A stretch of 64,000 nt of DNA from Schaalia sp. ORNL0103 (lineage in GTDB: Bacteria > Actinomycetota > Actinomycetes > Actinomycetales > Actinomycetaceae). The translations under genes were made by a program, and so were the position numbers. Positions within the stretch are counted from its first letter, which is position 1, and the number at the start of each line of letters is the position of its first letter. The stretch is taken from positions 372,001-436,000 of the forward strand of contig NZ_JAHXSA010000001.1 of assembly GCF_019429565.1 (NCBI RefSeq), in the 5' to 3' direction. Below the pieces are notes generated by a model, which made no database searches, was not told where the DNA came from, and was given only the letters and a program-made list of their open reading frames with translations. This document shows positions 42,147 through 50,483 of this stretch, piece after piece.

Positions 42147-43739
42147 ATGTCTGAGCCAGCGAAGGCTGCAGAAAAGAAAAAAGAGGCGCGCATTGCCTCT
42201 CACGCTAGCGAAGTGACCAGGCCCGGTTTCTTCGTCAAACTTGTCCTGATGATGCTCATCGATGCCCTGGGGATCTACGGCATGTTCACCGCTTACCTGG
42301 TGAAGTCCTGGACGGTTCTCGCCGTCCTCGCCGTCCTGCTTCTCGCGGTCAACTGGGTGTATTTCTCCAAGCGGACTATTCCCGCGAAGTACCTCGTTCC
42401 CGGCATGGTCTTCCTGCTCATCTACCAGGTCTTCGTCATGGGGTACACGGGCTACGTGTCCTTCACGAACTACGGCCAGGGCCACAACTCCAGCAAGGAT
42501 GACGCCGTCGCCTCGATCCTGCAGGCCTCTGAGCAGCGTGCCGAGGGTGCGCCGAGCCTCCCCGCCGCTGTCGTTGAGGACAGCAGCGGCCTCGGGCTTG
42601 CGGTGGTCGACACCGCGACGGGCGCGATCCGCGTGGGCGACTCCGAGACCCCGCTGCACGAGGTGTCCGGCACCTACGCGGCCGGCGTCATCAGCGCGGT
42701 CGACGGTTACAAGGTCCTGACGCTGGCGGATATTCTCAAGCCCGAGGTGCAGCAGAAGGTCTCTGCCATCAAGGTTCCGGTCTCCGACAATCCGAACGAC
42801 GGCAGCTACCGCAGTGACGATGGGTCAACCGCCTACCTGGCCAAGTCCCGCTACAACTACGACGAGGCCGCCGACACCCTGACCGACACGACGACCGGCG
42901 TCGTCTACAAGGCCAACAATAAGATCGGCGCATTCGTTGACGCGGACGGCAATCAGGTCGACCCGGGCTGGCGCGTGTTCGTCGGCTTCGACAACTACAT
43001 GAACATGTTCGCCCGCGGCGACCTGGCCGGCCCCTTCCTGAAGGCCCTGCTGTGGTCCTTCGTTTTCGCCGCGGTCTCGGTCCTGTCGACCTTCGCGCTC
43101 GGCCTGATCCTGGGCCTCGTGTTCGCAGACAAGCGCATCAAGGGTCGTAAGATCTACCAGTCCCTCATGATCCTGCCCTACGCCTTCCCGGCCTTCCTGG
43201 CCACCCTGGTGTGGAAGGGCATGCTCAACACGGACTTTGGCTTGATCAACCAGGTGTTCCTCGGCGGCGTGAAAATCCCGTGGCTGACGGACGGATTGCT
43301 GGCGAAGTTCTCGATCTTGGGCGTGAACCTGTGGCTGGGCTTCCCCTACATGTTCCTCGTGTGCCTGGGTGCCCTGCAGTCCCTGCCGGGTGACGTCGAA
43401 GAGGCCGCGAAGATCGACGGTGCCTCCGGCCTGCGTACCGTCTGGTCCATCAAGCTGCCGCTCGTGCTGCAGTCGACCGTTCCGCTGCTGATCGCCTCCT
43501 TCGCGTTCAACTTCAACAACTTCTCGCTCATCTACATGCTGACCGGCGGCGGCCCGAACTACCCGGGCTTGGATGTCGGCCAGACTGACATCCTGATCTC
43601 GATGGTCTACAAGATCGCGATCGAGTCGGGTTCCCCGAACTACGGCCTGGCCTCGGCCATGTCTATCGTCATCTTCATCGTCGTGGGCGTGATCGCGTGG
43701 CTCGGTTTCCGCCAGACGAAGACCCTTGAGGAGCTGTGA
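42147..43739 (+). CDS. malF: Maltose-type ABC transporter permease MalF
   Basis: 530 residues from the ATG at 42147 (TGGAGG upstream). Membrane helices near the N-terminus are followed by a long extracellular loop (about residues 100-280). This is like the P2 loop of enteric MalF. The core permease part contains the EAA loop VEEAAKIDGASGLRTVWSIKLPL. Partner of MalG and MalE. The stop overlaps the malG start (TGATG). Confidence 0.92.
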   Translation: MSEPAKAAEKKKEARIASHASEVTRPGFFVKLVLMMLIDALGIYGMFTAYLVKSWTVLAVLAVLLLAVNWVYFSKRTIPAKYLVPGMVFLLIYQVFVMGYTGYVSFTNYGQGHNSSKDDAVASILQASEQRAEGAPSLPAAVVEDSSGLGLAVVDTATGAIRVGDSETPLHEVSGTYAAGVISAVDGYKVLTLADILKPEVQQKVSAIKVPVSDNPNDGSYRSDDGSTAYLAKSRYNYDEAADTLTDTTTGVVYKANNKIGAFVDADGNQVDPGWRVFVGFDNYMNMFARGDLAGPFLKALLWSFVFAAVSVLSTFALGLILGLVFADKRIKGRKIYQSLMILPYAFPAFLATLVWKGMLNTDFGLINQVFLGGVKIPWLTDGLLAKFSILGVNLWLGFPYMFLVCLGALQSLPGDVEEAAKIDGASGLRTVWSIKLPLVLQSTVPLLIASFAFNFNNFSLIYMLTGGGPNYPGLDVGQTDILISMVYKIAIESGSPNYGLASAMSIVIFIVVGVIAWLGFRQTKTLEEL

Positions 43740-44683
43740 TGCGCAGTAATACAACAGTGGCCAATCAAGACCGCGCTGCCGCCTCTAGGAACGGTGCGAT
43801 GCCTCCCAAATACCGTTCGTCGTCCATGAGTGTTGACCGCTGGTTGCAAGAGGTCGGCTGGCGCCACCTCGTCGGCGTCCTGATGATCATCTACTGCCTG
43901 GTCCCGCTGCTCTACGTCCTGTCGGTGTCCCTGAACCCCGGTGCGACGCTCACCGGCTCGACCAAGCTCTTCTCCGCGTTTTCCTTCGAGAACTTCCTGG
44001 CGCTGGGCTCCGGCAAGTACTCTGCGTACTGGTCGTGGGTCTTGAACTCCCTCATCGTGTCGACCACGACCGCTGTGGGTACCGTCCTCATGGGTGCTGC
44101 TGCCGCCTACGCGTTCAGCCGCTTCCGCTTCAAGGGGCGCCGCGCGACCCTGACCGGCCTGCTGCTGGTGCAGATGTTCCCGCAGATGCTTGCCTTCGTG
44201 GCCCTGTACCTGCTGCTCCTGGGAATCCAGGACATCTTCCCGGTCCTCGGCCTGAACTCCAAGCTCGGCCTGATCTGCGTCTACCTCGGTGGCGCGCTTG
44301 GCTCGAACACCTTCCTGCTCTACGGATTCTTCAACTCGATCCCGCGTTCGCTGGATGAAGCGGCCATGATCGACGGCGCGACGCACGCCCAGACCTTCTG
44401 GACGATCATCATGCCGCTGGTCCGCCCCGTCCTGGCGGTCGTCGGCCTGCTGAGCTTCATCTCCTCGCTCGGCGACTTCGTGATCGCGAAGGTCGTCTTG
44501 CAGGATCAGAGCCAGTTCACCCTCGCTGTCGGCATGTACATGTGGGCGGCTGATGAGCGCACCGCCCCGTGGGGTATCTTCGCGGCCGGCTCCGTCATCG
44601 CGGCCATCCCGGTGATCCTGCTGTTCCAGTACCTGCAGAAGTACATCGTCTCCGGCCTGACCGCCGGCGGCGTCAAGGAGTAA
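43739..44683 (+). CDS. malG: Maltose-type ABC transporter permease MalG
   Basis: 314 residues from the ATG at 43739. Six helices; EAA motif LDEAAMIDGATHAQTFWTIIMPL; the end QYLQKYIVSGLTAGGVKE is the classic MalG C-terminus that contacts the ATPase. No malK-like ATPase gene is present in the cluster, so an ATPase shared between importers (MsiK type, common in actinobacteria) probably serves it. Confidence 0.93.
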   Translation: MRSNTTVANQDRAAASRNGAMPPKYRSSSMSVDRWLQEVGWRHLVGVLMIIYCLVPLLYVLSVSLNPGATLTGSTKLFSAFSFENFLALGSGKYSAYWSWVLNSLIVSTTTAVGTVLMGAAAAYAFSRFRFKGRRATLTGLLLVQMFPQMLAFVALYLLLLGIQDIFPVLGLNSKLGLICVYLGGALGSNTFLLYGFFNSIPRSLDEAAMIDGATHAQTFWTIIMPLVRPVLAVVGLLSFISSLGDFVIAKVVLQDQSQFTLAVGMYMWAADERTAPWGIFAAGSVIAAIPVILLFQYLQKYIVSGLTAGGVKE

Positions 44684-44705
44684 GCGCTTCCGCGCCCTCC
44701 TGCCC

Positions 44706-44749
44706 AGCCCCGGCCTCGTCCCCTATCCCCGTGGGACGAGGCCGGGGCT
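44706..44749 (+). terminator. malEFG terminator
   Basis: Perfect 17-bp stem AGCCCCGGCCTCGTCCC / GGGACGAGGCCGGGGCT with a 10-base loop, then GTTT. It is almost identical to the hairpin split by the IS3 element at 47070-48590, and each is followed about 70 bp later by an inverted-repeat element. Confidence 0.85.
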
Positions 44750-44823
44750 GTTTCTGGGTGCGGCAGCTGAAGTGCGGTCGGATGTGAGTAATCCCGGTAT
44801 CGCGGGCATCGTTCCCCGACAAT

Positions 44824-44931
44824 GTCGCACGTAATTCCCATGTAAACCTTTCAAATATTCAAATCAAATCCTTGGAATTGCAACGTTTATATGGCGTACT
44901 TGAAAGTTCGTGTGGCCGAATTACGTGCGAC
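44824..44931. repeat. MITE-like inverted-repeat element, copy 1
   Basis: 14-bp terminal inverted repeats GTCGCACGTAATTC (44824-44837) and GAATTACGTGCGAC (44918-44931) enclose an AT-rich core with an inner CTTTCAA/TTGAAAG pair. The same 13-bp ends recur around a 105-bp element at 48660-48764, and both copies are followed by CTTTTGGGGC. No ORF inside. Nature unknown: a non-autonomous mobile element or a structured RNA/DNA site. Confidence 0.8.
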
Positions 44932-45001
44932 TTTTGGGGCCGGGGGAGAGGGGTGCCTCGGGGTTGTGTGGTGTGAGCGCTTGACAGGATAGTTGGTTAT
45001 A

Positions 45002-45027
45002 TGGTTCATTAGTCATGTAATGAACCA
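45002..45027 (+). promoter_or_regulatory. GntR autoregulatory operator candidate
   Basis: Perfect 10-bp arms TGGTTCATTA (45002-45011) and TAATGAACCA (45018-45027), 6-bp spacer, 25 bp before the gntR start. A TTGACA lies at 44981-44986, so the repeat overlaps the likely -10. YtrA-type GntR regulators usually bind such TA-rich repeats upstream of their own operons. Confidence 0.65.
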
Positions 45028-45052
45028 CTGAAGCTGAAGGGAGGACTTGCGC

Positions 45053-45442
45053 ATGGCACCCACGTTCGTCTCGGGGATCCCGATCTACGTGCAGATCGCC
45101 GACGACATTCGCGCGCAGATCCTGCGCGGCACCCTGCGTGCCGGGGACCAGCTCACTTCCACCACGGAGTACTCCGCGACCTACCGCATCAACCCGGCCA
45201 CCGTCGGCAAGGCCTTCGCGATCCTCGTCGACGAGGGCCTCGTCGAAAAGCGACGCGGCATCGGCATGTTCGTCGCCGAAGGCGCACAGCACGCGCTCGT
45301 GGCCGACGGGCTCGCATCCTACGTGGAGGAGACCCTGAACCCCGCCGTCGAAGCGGGCCTGGCCCTGGGCCTCGACATCGACGCCATCATCGACCACGTC
45401 CGCGCGTACAGCGCCGACACGACCGCCAAGGACAACTCATGA
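45053..45442 (+). CDS. GntR-family (YtrA-type) regulator
   Basis: 129 residues from the ATG at 45053, after a strong AAGGGAGGA. Winged helix with GIPIYVQIADDIRAQILRG and NPATVGKAFAILVDEGLVEKRRGIGMFV. The short C-terminal tail is typical of the YtrA subfamily, which controls ABC transporter genes next to it. Overlaps the ABC gene by 4 bp. A clear inverted repeat lies upstream. Confidence 0.92.
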   Translation: MAPTFVSGIPIYVQIADDIRAQILRGTLRAGDQLTSTTEYSATYRINPATVGKAFAILVDEGLVEKRRGIGMFVAEGAQHALVADGLASYVEETLNPAVEAGLALGLDIDAIIDHVRAYSADTTAKDNS

Positions 45443-46332
45443 TCACCCTCACCTCCATTAGTCACACGTATCCGGGAGAGAACGAGGCGGCGCTGCGCGA
45501 CATCTCGCTCACCCTTGGGGACGCCACCGTCACCGCCCTCGTCGGCCCCAATGGCTCGGGAAAGACGACGCTCATGCAGATCCTTGGTGGCCTGATGGCC
45601 CCCACCTCGGGGAGCATCTCAATCGATGGTGCGCAGGCCAGCGATGACGACCTGCTCACCGGATCGATCATCGCTTCCTCCGCACGCGACTTCGACGAGC
45701 TGTATAGCCAGTCTCTCGTCGCCTACGCGCGTCTGCGTCCCACCTGGGATGAGCAGCTCTTCGCCCACTACGCCGAGCGCTTCGACCTGCGCATTAACCG
45801 CAAGTACGTGCGCAAGCTCTCCGGCGGACAGGCCGCGATTCTCTCCGCCTCGATTGCGCTGGCCTCGGGCGCGCCCCTCACGCTCCTTGATGAGATCCAG
45901 GCGCCCCTGGACGTGCCCACGCGCTACGCCCTCTACGAGGAGATCCTCGCTCTGGCGGGGGATGTTATGGAAGGAAAGCGCCCCCAGCGACGCTTCCTCA
46001 TCTCCTCGCACATGGTCTCCGAACTCGAAAAGGTCGCCGAAGACGTCATCGTCTTGAAGAAGAGCGCGCTCCTCGCTCACGAGACCATCGACGACTTCAC
46101 CTGCCGAGTCTCAGCTCTGACCGGCCATGCCTCCGACGTTGAGGGTTTTCTCGCCGCCCACCCGGACCTCGCCCTCATCGCGAGCCGCGAGCTCGGCTCC
46201 ATGCGAGAGATCGTCGTGGACCTGCGCGGTAGCGCCGTCGGCGACACTGAGCTTGCCTCGCACTCCCTGACCGCTTCGCCCTGTTCCTTCCAGGACGCCT
46301 TCGCCTACCTCATCCAGGAGAACGACCAATGA
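45439..46332 (+). CDS. ABC transporter ATP-binding protein
   Basis: 297 residues. Walker A GPNGSGKTTLMQILG, signature KLSGGQAAI (slightly off the LSGGQ-Q-R norm), Walker B TLLDEIQAPLD, where the usual DEP is DEI. The His-switch lies in the SSHMVSELEKVAED region. In YtrA-type operons such ATPases pair with a membrane subunit and often act in envelope-stress or antibiotic response. It overlaps both neighbours by 4 bp. Confidence 0.9.
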   Translation: MITLTSISHTYPGENEAALRDISLTLGDATVTALVGPNGSGKTTLMQILGGLMAPTSGSISIDGAQASDDDLLTGSIIASSARDFDELYSQSLVAYARLRPTWDEQLFAHYAERFDLRINRKYVRKLSGGQAAILSASIALASGAPLTLLDEIQAPLDVPTRYALYEEILALAGDVMEGKRPQRRFLISSHMVSELEKVAEDVIVLKKSALLAHETIDDFTCRVSALTGHASDVEGFLAAHPDLALIASRELGSMREIVVDLRGSAVGDTELASHSLTASPCSFQDAFAYLIQENDQ

Positions 46333-47033
46333 GCACCGCAACCACCGTCTCCCGCACCCCCAGCGCATGGCGCCTCGGCATGGTCAACATCAAGCCTGCC
46401 GTCATCAGCTGCCTTGCAACCGTCTTCGCGCAGTTTGCGCTCAACGCACTCATCGCCATCGTCTTCCACGCAAGCAACGATAGGGCCCCGGAGAACGTCA
46501 GCCTGGTAGCCCTTAACGCAGCTTTCATCATGGGCATCTTCCTCGTCGTCGCAGGGATCAACCAGGCGATCTCGTACATGCGTGCAGGGGCGCTGAGTGG
46601 AGCGCCGCGCCGCACCCTGGCGCTCGCGAGCTACGTCATCTCCGCCGTGTTCATCGCCCTGGGCAGCGTCATCTGGTGGGTGCTCATCCTGATCCAGCCG
46701 TACCTGTTCTTCCTGCCGAAAACCGTCTACACCCCCGGCGTCGACACCTGGTTGCTCGTCGTGGTCTTTTGGATCACCTGTGATGCCGCGGGTCGGCTCG
46801 GTGCGAACGTGTTTCGGCACCGTGGCGGGGGATGGGGAGTCGCCATCGCGTGTTTCGTGGGCGCAGTTACCGTCGCCGTCCCGGCTGCCTGGCTGTCGCT
46901 GACCCTCATTCACAAGGCCGGAGTCACCGGTCCCATGCACCCGTCCTTCTGGCTCATGGGAATCATCCCCCTCGCGGTTGTGATCGCCAACTGGCGCCTG
47001 ACCCTCACGGGAAGGATCCGCCGCCTCAACTGA
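46329..47033 (+). CDS. ABC-associated membrane protein
   Basis: 234 residues with about six membrane segments (VISCLATVFAQFALNALIAIV; NAAFIMGIFLVVAGINQAISYM; LASYVISAVFIALGSVIWWVLILI; WLLVVVFWITCDAAGRLGANVF; VAIACFVGAVTVAVPAAWLSLTL; FWLMGIIPLAVVIANW, each about 20 residues). It is the likely permease of the preceding ATPase. The operon's terminator, 37 bp downstream, is destroyed by an IS3 insertion, so transcripts may run on into the IS. Substrate unknown. Confidence 0.8.
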   Translation: MSTATTVSRTPSAWRLGMVNIKPAVISCLATVFAQFALNALIAIVFHASNDRAPENVSLVALNAAFIMGIFLVVAGINQAISYMRAGALSGAPRRTLALASYVISAVFIALGSVIWWVLILIQPYLFFLPKTVYTPGVDTWLLVVVFWITCDAAGRLGANVFRHRGGGWGVAIACFVGAVTVAVPAAWLSLTLIHKAGVTGPMHPSFWLMGIIPLAVVIANWRLTLTGRIRRLN

Positions 47034-47131
47034 ACGATAGCTGCACCGGGGAACATGACCCCTCGACCCAGCCCCGGCCTCGTTCCCGCTTGAACTGCGC
47101 CCCGAAAGTTGGACGCGTTTAATGGTAGCCG

Positions 47132-47992
47132 TTATGCGGCTTCCTGTAGGGCCTGATCCCGGTATTCTGCCGGGGTCAGGCCCTTGAGCTTTACTTGGCG
47201 TCTTACTGTGTTCCAGTGTGTGATGTAGGCGTCGAGGTCGGCTTTGAAGCTCTCGAAGGTTGGCCAGTCTTGGCCGCGAAAGAATTCGTCCTTGATGTGT
47301 CCGAAGACCTGCTCGGTGGCGCCGTTGTCGATGCAGTTGCCTTTGCGTGACATGCTCTGGATGAAACCGTTATCGGCGAGCGCACTGATGTAGGCCTCGT
47401 GCTGGTACTGCCATCCCATGTCCGAGTGCAAGATCGGCTCAGCTCCTGCGGGCTTGGCATCCATGAGTATCTGGAGCATCTCTTGTTGCTGGGCGAGGTT
47501 GGGGCACAGAGAGATGGAGTAGGCGACAATCTCTTTGCTGGCAAAGTCGTAGACCGGAGCGAGGTAGGCCTTACCGAAGGAGAGCTTGAACTCGGTGACA
47601 TCGGTACCCAATTTCTGCCAAGGGCCATCGGCTGTGAAGTCGCGGCCGATGATGTTCTTGAAGCTTTGCCCCACGTCCCCCTTGTAGGAGTTGTACCTGT
47701 GATAGGCCCTCTCGCGGCGTATGCCGCAGCGCAGCCCCATCTCGCGCATCATCTTCAAGACCGTCTTATCGGCGATGCGTTCCCCTGCCTCAGCGCGTAG
47801 GCACATGGCGATCTGCCTGTGACCGCACCCGTTGGGGGTTCGTGAAAAGATCTGGGCGACCTTGGGACGTAGCTGCGCCCGGGTCACGCCCTTGGGGTGA
47901 GCCAGCGCGTAGTAGTAGCTCGACCTGGCAAGACCGGCGGCCTTGAGGAGATCACCCACCGCATGTCCGCGCCCTGAAAGCTCGGCGACCAC
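47132..47992 (-). CDS. IS3-family transposase OrfB (DDE integrase domain)
   Basis: 286 residues if read alone from a GTG at 47992. Features: an HTH_21-like start (DLLKAAGLARSSYYYAL), KVAQIFSR...YGHRQI-like NGCGHRQIAMCL, and the rve/DDE integrase core with WQKLGTDVTEFKL, LHSDMGWQYQHEAYI and DNGATEQVFGHIKDEFF. It is normally made as an OrfAB fusion by -1 slippage at the A7 run (48043-48049). The -1 frame is open from there into orfB and reads KKIDCPEGAEALPNRDKAL. Confidence 0.95.
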   Translation of the reverse strand: MVAELSGRGHAVGDLLKAAGLARSSYYYALAHPKGVTRAQLRPKVAQIFSRTPNGCGHRQIAMCLRAEAGERIADKTVLKMMREMGLRCGIRRERAYHRYNSYKGDVGQSFKNIIGRDFTADGPWQKLGTDVTEFKLSFGKAYLAPVYDFASKEIVAYSISLCPNLAQQQEMLQILMDAKPAGAEPILHSDMGWQYQHEAYISALADNGFIQSMSRKGNCIDNGATEQVFGHIKDEFFRGQDWPTFESFKADLDAYITHWNTVRRQVKLKGLTPAEYRDQALQEAA

Positions 47993-48504
47993 TAGGGCTT
48001 TGTCCCGGTTTGGGAGCGCCTCTGCGCCTTCAGGGCAATCGATTTTTTTAGGTACGCCACCTGCGCCTCGAGCTTGCGCACGCGCTCGGCGAGTTCCTCC
48101 TCACGCGTTGGTGGCACCGCCCGCACCGACCCCTTCGGCCTGCCCTTGGGCTTGGGCTTGAGCGCCTGCACGCCGCCCTCGCGGTACAGCCTGCACCACT
48201 GCTTCAACGGTGTCGCGCTCGCAATACCGAAACGCACCATCGCCTCAGGCTTACTCATCCCACCGTCAACCACGGCCCTCGCTGCGGCGACCTTGGTCTC
48301 ATAGTCGTATTTGGCCCGCTTTACTCCCATGGCAAGAAGCCCGCCCCTCCCGATCACGCGGTACATCTTCTGCCACTCTCTCACAGTCTCGGCAGACACA
48401 CCAAGCCTCCTGGCGGTCAAACCATAGCCACATCCCCTCTCAAACATCTCCACCGCCTGCTCCCGAAGCAAACGATCATGCCTCAACCCCAGATCCACAG
48501 ACAC
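47992..48504 (-). CDS. IS3-family OrfA (helix-turn-helix)
   Basis: 170 residues from a GTG. Two helix-turn-helix segments (GCGYGLTARRLGVSAETVREWQ and GMSKPEAMVRFGIASATPLKQW) and a C-terminal coiled coil (EEELAERVRKLEAQVAYLKK). The last codons contain a run of seven A (48043-48049 on the minus strand), the usual slippery site for making OrfAB. The stop TAG overlaps the orfB GTG by one base. Confidence 0.93.
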   Translation of the reverse strand: MSVDLGLRHDRLLREQAVEMFERGCGYGLTARRLGVSAETVREWQKMYRVIGRGGLLAMGVKRAKYDYETKVAAARAVVDGGMSKPEAMVRFGIASATPLKQWCRLYREGGVQALKPKPKGRPKGSVRAVPPTREEELAERVRKLEAQVAYLKKSIALKAQRRSQTGTKP

Positions 48505-48658
48505 GAAAAGCCTCCCATTCCCTGGACTTCAATTTCGATGTCCAAGAAACGGGAGGCAGTTCAGCTTCATCCAGGGACGAGGCCGGGGCTGTTTTATGCA
48601 TTCGGGCGCGGACGACTGTCGTTGAGTGTCGGTGAATTGTCTGTGTGCGCCCTGCAAT

Positions 48659-48764
48659 TTCGCACGTAATTCGATGATGAAACATTCAATCATGTGTTGA
48701 AAATGGCGGAATTTCAACGATCTGATTTCAAACTATGAAATAGGTTAGGGGGAATTACGTGCGA
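48659..48764. repeat. MITE-like inverted-repeat element, copy 2
   Basis: TCGCACGTAATTC (48660-48672) and GAATTACGTGCGA (48752-48764), identical to the ends of copy 1 at 44824-44931, followed by the same CTTTTGGGGC. The core differs from copy 1 but again has an inner pair, GTTGAAA and TTTCAAC. It lies about 70 bp after the right arm of the split terminator, the same arrangement as at copy 1. Confidence 0.8.
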
Positions 48765-48806
48765 CTTTTGGGGCTGGGTGAGTGGCGGGCTGGCTCACAC
48801 GGATCC

Positions 48807-48922
48807 GGATAGGTTACGACGATGTGGATAGGTTACGACGATGTGGATAGGTTACGACGATGTGGATAGGTTATTGACATCTGGATAGGTTAATAACCTA
48901 TCCGGATCTGCGTAACCTATCC
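48807..48922. repeat. Iteron-like array of GGATAGGTT upstream of glyS
   Basis: Five direct copies of GGATAGGTT start at 48807, 48826, 48845, 48864 and 48883, exactly 19 bp apart; the first three units are the 19-mer GGATAGGTTACGACGATGT. Two inverted copies AACCTATCC follow at 48895-48903 and 48914-48922. The even spacing and opposed copies resemble a cooperative protein-binding array. Confidence 0.9.
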
Positions 48923-49093
48923 GCGAGCGTGGCGGTGGAGAGAGACGCACAGCCCAGCCAGGACTCCAAGCGCGCACCTGTGGTGGGATCCATGAGCGAG
49001 CAAGGGCTCGGAGGCGCCCGAAACAGTAGTTATCGACTAGTATCGATGGCGACACGACAGCCAGTCGTGCCCCAATTACTCAAGGAGTGACAA

Positions 49094-50482
49094 GTGGCTA
49101 AGGGACCCTCCCGCCTCGACAACGTGATCAGCCTGGCCAAGCGCCGCGGCTTCGTCTTCCCCTGCGGTGACATCTACGGTGGCACCCGCTCCGCGTGGGA
49201 CTACGGCCCGCTCGGCGTGGAACTGAAGGAAAACATCAAGCGCGCCTGGTGGAACGCCATGGTCCGCCGCCGCGCCGACGTCGTCGGCCTCGACTCCTCC
49301 GTCATCCTCCCGCGCGAAGTGTGGGTCGCCTCCGGCCACGTCAAGGCCTTCACCGACCCGCTCATCGAGTGCCTCAACTGCCACAAGCGCGCCCGCCAGG
49401 ACCAGCTCATCGAAGAGCTCGCCGAAAAGAAGGGCGTCGAAGAGTCCTCCCTGAGCAACGCCGACATCGCGTGCCCCAACTGTGGCGTGCGCGGCCAGTG
49501 GACCGAGCCCCGCGCCTTCTCCGGCCTGCTCAAGACCTACCTCGGCCCCGTCGATGACGAGGCCGGCCTGCACTACCTGCGCCCCGAGACCGCCCAGGGC
49601 ATCTTCGTCAACTACGCGAACGTCATGAACGCCGCGCGCAAGAAGCCGCCGTTCGGCATCGGCCAGATCGGCAAGTCCTTCCGCAACGAGATCACGCCCG
49701 GTAACTTCATCTTCCGTACCCGCGAGTTCGAGCAGATGGAACTCGAGTTCTTCTGCGAGCCCGGCACCGATGAGGAATGGCACCAGTACTGGATCGACTA
49801 CCGCAAGGCCTGGTACGTCGACCTGGGCATCGACCCGGAGAACCTGCGCGAGTACGAGCACCCGCAGGAGAAGCTCTCGCACTACTCCAAGCGAACCGTC
49901 GACCTGGAATACCGCTTCGGCTTCCAGGGCAGCGAGTGGGGCGAGCTCGAAGGCATCGCCAACCGCACCGACTACGACCTGACCGTCCACTCCGAGGCCT
50001 CCGGCGCGAAGCTCGACTACTTCGACCCGAACACCAAGGAACGCTGGACCCCCTACGTCATCGAGCCCTCGGCCGGCCTGACCCGTTCCCTCATGGCCTT
50101 CCTCATCGAGGCCTACCACGAGGACGAGGCCCCCAACGCCAAGGGCGGCGTCGACAAGCGCGTCGTGCTCAAGCTGGACCCGCGCCTGGCCCCCGTCAAG
50201 GCCGCTGTCCTGCCCCTGTCCCGCAAGCCCGAACTGACCGGCCCCGCCCAGGAGCTGGCCGACGAGCTGCGCGGCATCTGGAACGTCGACTACGACGACG
50301 CCGGCGCCGTTGGCCGCCGCTACCGTCGCCAGGACGAGATCGGCACGCCCTTCTGCATCACCTACGACTTCGACTCGATCGAGGACCACGCCGTCACCAT
50401 CCGTGAGCGTGACACGATGGAGCAGGTGCGCATCCCGCTCGACAAGGTCAAGTCGTACCTGATCGAACGCCTGGGCTGCTGA
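49094..50482 (+). CDS. glyS: Glycyl-tRNA synthetase (homodimeric type)
   Basis: 462 residues from a GTG with AAGGAG seven bases ahead. Class II motifs: [20 protein letters not shown] near the start, motif 2 [25 protein letters not shown], motif 3 [16 protein letters not shown], and a C-terminal anticodon-binding domain. A zinc-binding-type [11 protein letters not shown] ... CPNCGVRG insert is present. Charges tRNA-Gly. The 530 bp upstream are filled by a split terminator, a MITE-like element and the 19-bp array; no T-box leader was recognised. Confidence 0.96.
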   Translation: MAKGPSRLDNVISLAKRRGFVFPCGDIYGGTRSAWDYGPLGVELKENIKRAWWNAMVRRRADVVGLDSSVILPREVWVASGHVKAFTDPLIECLNCHKRARQDQLIEELAEKKGVEESSLSNADIACPNCGVRGQWTEPRAFSGLLKTYLGPVDDEAGLHYLRPETAQGIFVNYANVMNAARKKPPFGIGQIGKSFRNEITPGNFIFRTREFEQMELEFFCEPGTDEEWHQYWIDYRKAWYVDLGIDPENLREYEHPQEKLSHYSKRTVDLEYRFGFQGSEWGELEGIANRTDYDLTVHSEASGAKLDYFDPNTKERWTPYVIEPSAGLTRSLMAFLIEAYHEDEAPNAKGGVDKRVVLKLDPRLAPVKAAVLPLSRKPELTGPAQELADELRGIWNVDYDDAGAVGRRYRRQDEIGTPFCITYDFDSIEDHAVTIRERDTMEQVRIPLDKVKSYLIERLGC

Positions 50483-50483
50483 C

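Larger units (their letters stand above)
47091..48563 (-). mobile_element. IS3-family insertion sequence (IS150-like), 1473 bp
   Basis: Inverted repeats begin TGAACTGC[G/C][C/T]CCCG and end TTGGAC at each outer end (47091-47114 and 48540-48563). Target duplication is the 3-bp GCT at 47088-47090 and 48564-48566, as usual for the IS150 group. It carries overlapping orfA and orfB with a frameshift site. Both ends and both frames look intact. Confidence 0.95.
47070..48590. terminator. Operon terminator split by IS insertion
   Basis: Left arm AGCCCCGGCCTCGTTCC (47070-47086) and right arm GGGACGAGGCCGGGGCT (48574-48590) pair over 17 bp with one T-G pair, and GTTTTAT follows the right arm. The 1473-bp IS sits in the former loop. 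It is a near copy of the terminator at 44706-44749. In the present genome the arms are too far apart to act as a normal terminator. Confidence 0.9.

Noticed and set aside
48807-48903. CRISPR array
   Set aside because: Repeat core is only 9-19 bp, with no spacers of 25-40 bp and no cas genes nearby.
48923-49093. T-box or glycine riboswitch leader for glyS
   Set aside because: I find no T-box antiterminator consensus, specifier loop pattern or terminator between the array and the start.
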